Below are positions 1 through 5,090 of a stretch of 5,090 nt of DNA, in pieces. A model generated the notes under the pieces. It saw only the letters and a program-made list of their open reading frames with translations. It was not told the origin of the DNA and did no database searches. This DNA is from an uncultured Faecalibacterium sp. Lineage in GTDB: Bacteria; Bacillota; Clostridia; Oscillospirales; Ruminococcaceae. Location of the stretch: positions 1 through 5,090 of the forward strand of contig CALDLZ010000024.1 of assembly GCA_937915335.1 (NCBI GenBank). Reading direction: 5' to 3'. The translations under genes were made by a program, and so were the position numbers. Every line of letters starts with the position of its first letter. The first letter of the stretch is position 1.

Positions 1-108
1 GTGGGCGCTGTGGGTGATGCCTTCGGGCAGGCCGGTGCCGGTCTTGCTCTGCTAGGCGTGCTCGTTGCCCTGAGCGGCGTGGTACTCAGGCCCAAAAAGC
101 AGCAGTGA
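1..108 (+). CDS. C-terminal end of a membrane protein, probably an MFS-type transporter (5' part outside window)
   Basis: Frame 1 is open from the left edge to a TGA at 106-108 and gives 35 residues. They start with VGAVGDAFGQ, continue through a hydrophobic stretch rich in Ala, Leu, Val and Gly (about residues 11-29), and end in a short basic tail, RPKKQQ. A last transmembrane helix followed by a basic cytoplasmic tail is typical of major facilitator superfamily transporters, and the 'GDAFG' run just before the helix is common near their C-terminal end. That family call is inference from a very short piece; another multi-spanning membrane protein would fit. The strong terminator starting 12 bp after the stop supports this being a real gene end. 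It converges with trkH. The GTG at base 1 is simply the window edge, not evidence of a start. Confidence 0.6.
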   Translation: MGAVGDAFGQAGAGLALLGVLVALSGVVLRPKKQQ

Positions 109-120
109 TCCTGATACTAT

Positions 121-159
121 AAAAGCGGATGCGTTCCGATGGGAGCGCATCCGCTTTTT
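121..159. terminator. Strong bidirectional intrinsic terminator between convergent genes
   Basis: Bases 121-137 pair with 142-158 around a GATG loop, giving a 17-bp stem with a single G-T wobble (134/145). The 5' arm begins AAAAGCGGATGCG and the 3' arm ends CGCATCCGCTTTT, running into a T-tract at 155-159. Because the stem is flanked by A's on the left and T's on the right, it has a U-tract on both strands. It begins 12 bp after the + strand gene ends at 108 and lies about 55 bp past the trkH stop at 214, so it can end both transcripts. Confidence 0.92.
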
Positions 160-213
160 GTTCTGGCAGCTCAGAAGACGGCCGCATCCATCCAAACGGA
201 CAGGTGGGTTTTC

Positions 214-1656
214 TCAGAAGCGCCGCCAGGTATCCGGCAGAAAGAACACCAACATGGGGAAAATCTCCAGACGGCCCGCCAGCATATCAAAGATCATTAC
301 CAGCTTGGCCGGGTTGGAATAGCTGCCGAAGTTCATCATGGGGCCCACCTGATTCAGGCCAGGGCCGATGTTGTTCAGGGTGGCGGCAATGGCGGTGAAG
401 TTGGTCACCATATCAAAGCCATCCAGGCTGATGAGGAAGAACGAGGCTGCGAAGATAAAGATGTAGGCCGCCACATAGACATTGGTGGCACGGATGGTCT
501 CGTGGTTGACCAGCTTGCCATCCATCCGGACAGGGGCCACTACCTGCGGGTGAAGGGCCTGCTTGAGTTCCTTACCCACAGTCTTGCCCAGCAGCAGAAA
601 ACGGCTGACCTTTATGCCGCCGCCGGTACTGCCCGCACAGGCACCCACGAACATCAGCATCACGAGGATCTCCTTTGAGAGGGTGGGCCACAGGTCAAAA
701 TCACAGCTGGAGAAGCCGGTGGTGGTGATGATGGAGCCCACCTGGAAGGCCGCATGGCGCAGTGCCTCGCCCAGACCATGGTACATACTGTAAATGTTGC
801 CTGTAATGATGGCCACAGACACGCCGATAATGATAAAGTAGGCGCGCACCTCCTCGCTGGCGGCAGCGCGGCGGAAGCGGCGCATCAACAGCAGGAAGTA
901 GGCGTTGAAGTTCACGCCGAACAGGATCATAAAGATGGTCACGACCCACTGCACATAAGGCGACATGCTGGCAAAGCTGTCATTCCGGAAGCCGAAGCCG
1001 CCAGTGCCCGCCGTGCCAAAGGCCGTGAGCAGGGCATCGAATACCGGCATCCGCCCGCCAATGAGGAACATGAATTCCAGAATGGTCAAGAACAGGTAGA
1101 TGCCATACAGAATTTTTGCGGTGGACTGTACCTTCGGCACCAGCTTATCCACCTGCGGGCCGGGACTTTCGGCCTTCATCAGGTTGACATGGGAGCCGCC
1201 GGTCAGGGGCAGCAGGGAGAGCAGGAACACCAGAACACCCATACCGCCGATCCAGTGGGTGAAGCTGCGCCAGAACAGGATGCCCCGGGGCAGATCCTCC
1301 ACACCGGGCAGAATGCTTGCACCGGTGGTGGTGAAGCCGGAGACCGTCTCGAACAGGGCATCCACCGGGTTGGGGATGCTGCCCGTCAGCACAAAGGGCA
1401 CCGCGCCCACCACACTGATGAGCAGCCAGCAGAGGGCCGTGGTGGCAAACCCTTCCCGCATATAGAAGATCTGGCTTTTCGGTTTGATGCGGTGGAGCAA
1501 AGCGCCCGCCACCGCCGAAAGCGCCGCCGTGAGCAGGAACACGCCCAGCACCATCCACTCGCCGTAGATCAGGCTGGCCAGGGCGGGCAGCAGGAGCAGA
1601 GCGGCCTCGCAGTAGAGGATATAGCTCAGCAGCCGCAGAACGATCGCATAATTCAT
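214..1656 (-). CDS. trkH: TrkH-type potassium uptake protein (membrane pore subunit)
   Basis: This is the integral-membrane translocating subunit of a Trk/Ktr-type K+ uptake system, working with the TrkA encoded just upstream. The 480 residues match the family's usual length (E. coli TrkH is about 483). The four pseudo-repeated pore loops of the family are all visible: SGFTTTGAS near residue 106, GTAGTGGFGF near 214, TTTGFSS near 311 and LNNIGPGL at 427-434, each with the glycine-bearing selectivity-filter segment. The family motif GACAGSTGGGIKV is at 338-350. Hydrophobic segments fill the protein from residue 7 onward, with no cleavable signal peptide. The ATG at 1654-1656 is chosen because GGAGG (1663-1667 on the complement) lies 6 nt upstream. 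It is last in the minus-strand run, 12 bp after trkA, and is followed by the shared terminator. No key residue appears missing. Whether uptake is Trk-like (proton-driven) or Ktr-like (Na+-linked) cannot be decided from the sequence. Confidence 0.95.
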   Translation of the reverse strand: MNYAIVLRLLSYILYCEAALLLLPALASLIYGEWMVLGVFLLTAALSAVAGALLHRIKPKSQIFYMREGFATTALCWLLISVVGAVPFVLTGSIPNPVDALFETVSGFTTTGASILPGVEDLPRGILFWRSFTHWIGGMGVLVFLLSLLPLTGGSHVNLMKAESPGPQVDKLVPKVQSTAKILYGIYLFLTILEFMFLIGGRMPVFDALLTAFGTAGTGGFGFRNDSFASMSPYVQWVVTIFMILFGVNFNAYFLLLMRRFRRAAASEEVRAYFIIIGVSVAIITGNIYSMYHGLGEALRHAAFQVGSIITTTGFSSCDFDLWPTLSKEILVMLMFVGACAGSTGGGIKVSRFLLLGKTVGKELKQALHPQVVAPVRMDGKLVNHETIRATNVYVAAYIFIFAASFFLISLDGFDMVTNFTAIAATLNNIGPGLNQVGPMMNFGSYSNPAKLVMIFDMLAGRLEIFPMLVFFLPDTWRRF

Positions 1657-1662
1657 GCCGCG

Positions 1663-1671
1663 CCTCCGTCA
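1663..1671 (-). promoter_or_regulatory. trkH ribosome binding site abutting the trkA stop codon
   Basis: On the minus strand the trkA stop TGA (1669-1671) is followed after one base by GGAGG (1663-1667), then a 6-nt spacer and the trkH ATG. The spacing is ideal for initiation. A ribosome finishing trkA would cover or expose the trkH start, so translational coupling of the two subunits is likely (inference). Confidence 0.8.
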
Positions 1672-3027
1672 GTCTTCCACAATGTCCCGCAGGTCGTGCA
1701 GGCCGTGTTCCAGCGTGACCACGATGACATTATCGCCCACCTGGATCTCATCGCCGCCGCGGGGGATCTTGATCTCATTGCCGCGGGTGATGCAGCAGAG
1801 CAGCAGGTTCTTTTTCAGGTGGAGCCGGCTCAGGGGCACGCCCGTCACCCGGCTCTTCTCATGGACGGTAAATTCCAGCGCTTCCACACGGTCGTCCAGA
1901 ATGCGGTACAGGGTCTTGATGTTGCTGCCCGCCTCGTTCTGCAGGGCACGCACATACTGGACGATGTAATCGCATGTCATGTACTTGGGGTAAACGATAC
2001 TGCCCAGGTCAAGCCCGGCCAGGATATCGTCAAATTCCAGACGGTTGATCTTGGTGACCAGCTTACCGTTGGAATGCTTCTTTGCAAACAGGGTCAGCAG
2101 AACATTTTCCTCGTCGATGTTGGTCAGCGCCACAAAAGCCTCGGTCGAGGTCAGTCCCTCGGAGAGCAGGAACTCACGATTGGAGCCATCCTCGCACAGG
2201 ATCTGTGCTTCGGGCAGGGCCTGGGCCAGCACGTCACAGCGGGCGGGATCCCGCTCCACGATGCGCACCCGAACGTGGTTTTCCAGTAGTTCCTGGCTCA
2301 GATAGAAGCCAATAGCGCCGCCGCCCACGATAAGGGCATTACGCACCGGCCGCACGGACAGGTGGATCCGCTGGAAAAACTCGTGGGCCTTTTCCTGGGT
2401 GGCCAGGAAGGTGACCTGGTCGCCGGTCTGGAGCACAAAGTTACCATTGGGAATGATGACCCCGCCGTCACGTTCCACGGCGCAGACCAGGATATCGCTC
2501 TTGAGCCGGGTCGGGATCTCCCGGATCGCCACACCGTCCAGTTCCTGCGCTTCAGTCAGGGTGAACTTGATCAACCGCACCCGGCCATCCGCAAAGGTAT
2601 CGATCTTGCTTGCACCGGGGAACCGCAGCAGATGGGAGATTTCCCTCGCCGCCGCCATCTCCGGGTTGATGATGGCCGAAATGCCGATCTGCTTTTTGAT
2701 GAAATCCAGCTCGTGGCTGTAAGACGGGTTGCGCACCCGGGCAATGGCGTGGCAGTGGCCCGCCTTTTTGGCAAACATGCAGCACAGCAGGTTCAGCTCA
2801 TCGGAGCCGGTGACCGCAATGAACACGTCCGCTTCCTCAATTCCGGCTTCGGACAGGGTGGTGATGGAGGAACCGTTGCCCGTGATGCCCATCACGTCAT
2901 ACGTCTCGCTGAGGTGCTCCACACGGGTCTTGTTGGTATCGATGACCGTAACGTTGTGGCCCTCCTCGCTGAGCTGACGCGCCAGCGCTGTGCCCACCTT
3001 GCCGCCGCCCACCAGAATGATCTTCAT
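1669..3027 (-). CDS. trkA: TrkA, cytoplasmic nucleotide-binding regulator of Trk potassium uptake
   Basis: TrkA is the peripheral, cytoplasmic subunit that binds NAD(H) or ATP/ADP and gates TrkH. The 452 residues form the classic duplicated RCK architecture (E. coli TrkA is about 458 residues). The first Rossmann (TrkA-N) domain begins at residue 1 with GGGKVG at 7-12 and the acidic strand end D30. The first TrkA-C domain is at about 140-222. The second Rossmann domain begins near 229, with GGGAIG at 235-240 and E258 at its strand end. The second TrkA-C domain is at about 370-450. Both halves keep the glycine-rich loop and the acidic residue, so both nucleotide sites look intact. The ATG at 3025-3027 follows a purine-rich tract with AGGA 9 nt upstream. 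It lies 48 bp downstream of the nucleoside phosphorylase and 12 bp upstream of trkH. Single-RCK KtrA/KtrC proteins are about half this length, so TrkA is the better name. Confidence 0.95.
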   Translation of the reverse strand: MKIILVGGGKVGTALARQLSEEGHNVTVIDTNKTRVEHLSETYDVMGITGNGSSITTLSEAGIEEADVFIAVTGSDELNLLCCMFAKKAGHCHAIARVRNPSYSHELDFIKKQIGISAIINPEMAAAREISHLLRFPGASKIDTFADGRVRLIKFTLTEAQELDGVAIREIPTRLKSDILVCAVERDGGVIIPNGNFVLQTGDQVTFLATQEKAHEFFQRIHLSVRPVRNALIVGGGAIGFYLSQELLENHVRVRIVERDPARCDVLAQALPEAQILCEDGSNREFLLSEGLTSTEAFVALTNIDEENVLLTLFAKKHSNGKLVTKINRLEFDDILAGLDLGSIVYPKYMTCDYIVQYVRALQNEAGSNIKTLYRILDDRVEALEFTVHEKSRVTGVPLSRLHLKKNLLLCCITRGNEIKIPRGGDEIQVGDNVIVVTLEHGLHDLRDIVED

Positions 3028-3047
3028 AGAAAAATGTCCTTTCCCTT

Positions 3048-3067
3048 CCTCCCGCCTTCCGGGGAGG
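3048..3067 (-). other. Short inverted repeat between the phosphorylase gene and trkA
   Basis: The two 6-base arms CCTCCC (3048-3053) and GGGAGG (3062-3067) can form a GC-only hairpin with an 8-nt loop in the 48-bp gap. No T-tract follows on the minus strand; the next bases are purine-rich and carry the trkA ribosome binding site (AGGA, 3037-3040). It is therefore not a canonical terminator. It could be an RNA-processing or stability element, or chance in a GC-rich gap. Confidence 0.35.
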
Positions 3068-3075
3068 ATGCTTTC

Positions 3076-4395
3076 TCAGTAGCGCTCCACGCCGTCCTTG
3101 GTGACAAGAGCGTAGACCAGCGGAGCCTCCTCCGGCTTTTCGGTGCCGTAGACCAGACCACTGCGGTACTCGGCAGCGGCGGCCTCAAACTTGTCCGCCG
3201 CACCGTAGAAGGTAGCCAGGCTCTCGCCCTTGCGGACGTAATCGCCGCGTTTTTTGTGCAGGGTGATGCCGGCCGCAAAATCCAGCGGATCCCCCTTCTT
3301 CTGACGGCCCGCGCCCAGCAGCACGCTGGCAGAGCCGATCTTCTCGGCATCGTTGGCCACGATATAGCCGTCCTGCTCGGCCAGCAGCTCATAGCTTGCG
3401 GCGGGCTGCTCAAACAGGCTGTAATCGTCCAGCACACGGGTATCACCGCCCTGAGCCGCGAACATCTCCTTGCACTTGGCAAAGGCGGAGCCATCAGCAA
3501 TGACGGCTTCGGCCATGGCACGGCACGCGGCAGGGGTGCCCTTGCCCGCCAGCACCAGCATATTGGCGGCCAGCTGCAGGCAGACCTCCGTCAAATCCGC
3601 AGGGCCCTTGCCCTTGAGTACATCCATGCTCTCCATGACCTCGAGGCTGTTGCCGATGTTGTGGCCCAGCGGGGTGTCCATATCGGTGATCATGGCGGCC
3701 ACACGGCGGCCATGGTGGGTGCCAATGGCGACCATCAGCTTAGCCAGCTCAATGCTCTGGTCCACGGTCTTCATAAAGGCACCGGTGCCGGTGGTCACAT
3801 CCAGCAGGATGGCATCCGAGCCGGAAGCCAGCTTTTTGGACATAATGGAGGAGGCGATCAGCGGGATACAACTGACAGTGGCAGTCACATCACGCAGGGC
3901 GTACATCTTCTTATCCGCCACGGCGATGCCCTCGCTCTGGCCTATGACCGACAGGCCGATCTTGTTCACCTGGGCGAAGAACTCCTCCTGAGAGAGGGCC
4001 GTCCTGGTGCCGGGCACGCTCTCCATCTTATCGATGGTTCCGCCGGTGTGGCCCAGACCACGGCCGCTCATCTTGGCGATCTTCACGCCGCAGGCCGCCA
4101 CCACGGGGGCAATGACCAGGGTGGTCTTATCACCCACGCCACCGGTGGAATGCTTATCCACCTTGATGCCGGGGATGGGAGAAAGGTCCACCATCACACC
4201 GCTGTGGGCCATCACATCGGTCAGCTCTGCAGTCTCCTCGTTGGTCATGCCACGCAGGTAGACCGCCATCATCCAGGCGGCCATCTGGTAATCGGCCACT
4301 TCCCCGCTGACGAAGCCGTTCACAATGGCCTCCAACTCTTCCCGTGTATGGGTGCCGCCGTCGCGCTTCTTTGCGATCAGGTCATAAATACGCAT
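3076..4395 (-). CDS. pdp: Pyrimidine-nucleoside phosphorylase (thymidine/uridine phosphorylase family)
   Basis: This cytosolic enzyme catalyses phosphorolysis of thymidine, deoxyuridine and uridine to the free base plus (2-deoxy)ribose-1-phosphate, feeding pyrimidine salvage and sugar catabolism. The 439 residues fit the family (Bacillus Pdp is about 433). An N-terminal helical domain is followed by the phosphate loop KHSTGGVGD at 81-89, then the family signature running from SGRGLGHTGGT (110-120) to IDKMES (121-126). Predicted phosphate contacts K81, S83, T92, S110 and T120 are present, as are base contacts R168, S183 and K187. Residue 108 is Lys, as in bacterial pyrimidine-nucleoside phosphorylases; E. 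coli thymidine phosphorylase has Met at the equivalent position. This favours dual uridine/thymidine use (inference). The C-terminal domain (about 340-439) carries the usual Gly/Lys-rich region. The ATG at 4393-4395 has AAGGAG 6 nt upstream. The adjacent nucleoside-type ABC permease fits an uptake-and-cleavage unit. The symbol deoA is often used for the same family. Confidence 0.94.
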   Translation of the reverse strand: MRIYDLIAKKRDGGTHTREELEAIVNGFVSGEVADYQMAAWMMAVYLRGMTNEETAELTDVMAHSGVMVDLSPIPGIKVDKHSTGGVGDKTTLVIAPVVAACGVKIAKMSGRGLGHTGGTIDKMESVPGTRTALSQEEFFAQVNKIGLSVIGQSEGIAVADKKMYALRDVTATVSCIPLIASSIMSKKLASGSDAILLDVTTGTGAFMKTVDQSIELAKLMVAIGTHHGRRVAAMITDMDTPLGHNIGNSLEVMESMDVLKGKGPADLTEVCLQLAANMLVLAGKGTPAACRAMAEAVIADGSAFAKCKEMFAAQGGDTRVLDDYSLFEQPAASYELLAEQDGYIVANDAEKIGSASVLLGAGRQKKGDPLDFAAGITLHKKRGDYVRKGESLATFYGAADKFEAAAAEYRSGLVYGTEKPEEAPLVYALVTKDGVERY

Positions 4396-4401
4396 GGGAA
4401 A

Positions 4402-4408
4402 CTCCTTT
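4402..4408 (-). promoter_or_regulatory. Ribosome binding site fixing the pdp start
   Basis: The minus strand reads AAAGGAG followed by a 6-nt spacer and the ATG at 4393-4395. This near-consensus Shine-Dalgarno sequence decides the start of the phosphorylase. Confidence 0.8.
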
Positions 4409-4418
4409 CAAACGGACA

Positions 4419-4440
4419 CAGCCGCCCGAAAAGGCGGCTG
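4419..4440 (-). other. GC-rich hairpin in the permease-pdp gap, possible attenuator
   Basis: CAGCCGCC (4419-4426) and GGCGGCTG (4433-4440) form a perfect 8-bp stem with a 6-nt loop inside the 69-bp gap. On the minus transcript the stem is followed by TGTCCGTTTG, a poor U-tract, so it would at best be a weak terminator. It may lower expression of pdp-trkA-trkH relative to the transporter genes or protect an upstream mRNA 3' end (inference). The rest of the gap shows the pdp ribosome binding site and no recognisable -35/-10 pair. Confidence 0.5.
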
Positions 4441-4464
4441 CATCGGCAAAATTTCGGTAAAAGA

Positions 4465-5090
4465 TCAGCGGGAGCCCTTGTCGTAAGGGATGCCCTCGGC
4501 CTTGGGGGCCATGCTGTTCTTGGAAGTGAAGGCCAGAATGACCATGGATGCCACGAACGGCATCATATTGTAGATATTGCTGGACCAGTGCAGCTGTGCC
4601 AGGAAGGTGGAGTCCGCAATATTTGCCAGGCTCTTGAACACGGCAAAGAACATGGCCGCGCCAAAAATATTGAACGGCTTCCACTGGCCGAAGATCATAA
4701 CGGCCATAGCCAGGAAGCCTGCACCGGCAACACCGACCTCGAAGTTCCAGGTCTGGACGGGGGGCACGATATAAGCCATGCCGCCGATGGCACCCAGCGC
4801 GCCGGAGATGATGACACCGGCGTAGCGCATCTTGTAGACATTGATGCCCACAGAGTCGGCAGCCTGGGGATGCTCACCGCAGGCACGCAGGCGCAGGCCG
4901 AAGCGGGTCTTGTACAGGACGATATAGCTGATGATGAGTAGCACAAGGCCCAGCGGCACAAAGATGCTCAGTTCCAGCCCGCCAATGCTGAACAGGAAGG
5001 GCTTATTGGAGTAGTTCAGCTTGGCGCTGCCGCTGTCGCTGAAATATTTCGCAATAACCACGGCAATGGCCGTTGCCAGCAGGTTCAGGC
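4465..5090 (-). CDS. Nucleoside/simple-sugar ABC transporter permease, NupQ-like (5' part outside window)
   Basis: This is an inner-membrane permease subunit of a BMP-type ABC importer, the family of Bacillus NupP/NupQ and related nucleoside or simple-sugar transporters. The frame is open from the right edge to the TGA at 4465-4467 and gives 207 C-terminal residues; full-length relatives are about 300-370. Visible are the end of one membrane helix at the edge (LNLLATAIAVVIAKYF), further helices (LGLVLLIISYIVLY; AGVIISGALGAIGGMAYI; a long segment around FLAMAVMIFGQWKPF; and MMPFVASMVILAF), and the cytoplasmic loop GEHPQAADSVGI, which resembles the ATPase-coupling loop of these permeases. The C-terminal tail GIPYDKGSR is typical of the NupQ branch. 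A GTG at 5059-5061 lies in the middle of a membrane helix and is not the start, since the frame continues upstream without a stop. The phosphorylase downstream supports nucleosides as the substrate. The ATPase, the second permease and the lipoprotein would be expected beyond the right edge. Confidence 0.88.
   Translation of the reverse strand, partial: LNLLATAIAVVIAKYFSDSGSAKLNYSNKPFLFSIGGLELSIFVPLGLVLLIISYIVLYKTRFGLRLRACGEHPQAADSVGINVYKMRYAGVIISGALGAIGGMAYIVPPVQTWNFEVGVAGAGFLAMAVMIFGQWKPFNIFGAAMFFAVFKSLANIADSTFLAQLHWSSNIYNMMPFVASMVILAFTSKNSMAPKAEGIPYDKGSR

Noticed and set aside
160..213. Possible small RNA or second terminator between the hairpin and the trkH stop
   Set aside because: No stable inverted repeat, promoter or coding frame of its own is visible in these 54 bases; it reads as the trkH 3' untranslated region.
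170..220. Repeated CTCAGAAG at 170-177 and 213-220 near the trkH end
   Set aside because: Only 8 bases long, with one copy overlapping the trkH stop region; expected by chance, with no associated structure.
754..2289. A 511-codon open frame on the + strand opposite trkH and trkA
   Set aside because: Same mirror-register artefact as the longer one. It ends opposite a CTA Leu codon of trkA, spans a gene boundary, and gives a low-complexity His/Gln/Ala-rich product.
3024..3521. Minus-strand frame of 165 codons overlapping the end of pdp
   Set aside because: It is a shifted-frame shadow of the well-supported phosphorylase, rich in Arg, Ser, Pro and Ala, and has no recognisable domain.
2362..4941. 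An 859-codon open frame on the + strand opposite trkA, pdp and the permease
   Set aside because: All four minus-strand genes share one codon register, and this frame is its exact mirror. In that register antisense stops arise only from sense codons TTA, CTA and TCA, which are rare in these GC-biased genes. The frame crosses gene boundaries, ends at a sense CTA Leu codon, and its product is rich in His, Gln, Gly and Asp with no recognisable domain.
4465..5061. Permease as a complete 198-residue protein starting at the GTG at 5059-5061
   Set aside because: The frame stays open to the window edge with hydrophobic residues typical of a membrane helix, family members are about 300 or more residues, and the GTG lies within that helix.

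Overview
The window is an ordinary-looking piece of bacterial chromosome of moderately high GC. It most likely comes from a Firmicutes (Clostridia) gut-type organism; Faecalibacterium and its Oscillospiraceae relatives would fit. This rests on codon use, strong AAGGAG/GGAGG ribosome binding sites, a Bacillus-type pyrimidine-nucleoside phosphorylase rather than an enteric DeoA, and a BMP/Nup-type nucleoside ABC permease. The genus is a guess. No mobile element, CRISPR array, RNA gene or phage-like segment is visible.

Layout: bases 1-108 are the C-terminal end of a + strand membrane protein, probably a major-facilitator-type transporter. A very strong, near-symmetric hairpin at 121-159 follows and serves as terminator for both converging transcription units. 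Everything from 214 to the right edge is on the minus strand. In transcription order it is a nucleoside/simple-sugar ABC permease (partial, 4465-5090), pyrimidine-nucleoside phosphorylase (3076-4395), TrkA (1669-3027) and TrkH (214-1656). The gaps are 69, 48 and 12 bp, with no strong terminator and no convincing promoter in any of them, so one polycistronic run is plausible.

How the genes work together: the permease, with partners beyond the right edge, would import nucleosides. The phosphorylase would split pyrimidine nucleosides into free base and (deoxy)ribose-1-phosphate. TrkA and TrkH form a potassium uptake system: TrkH is the membrane pore and TrkA the cytoplasmic nucleotide-binding gating ring. 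The trkA stop codon lies beside the trkH ribosome binding site, which suggests translational coupling. Nucleoside salvage and potassium uptake on one transcript is the only mildly unusual thing here.

I found no convincing sign of a new biological system. The long open frames on the + strand opposite these genes are explained by codon bias (see rejected items).
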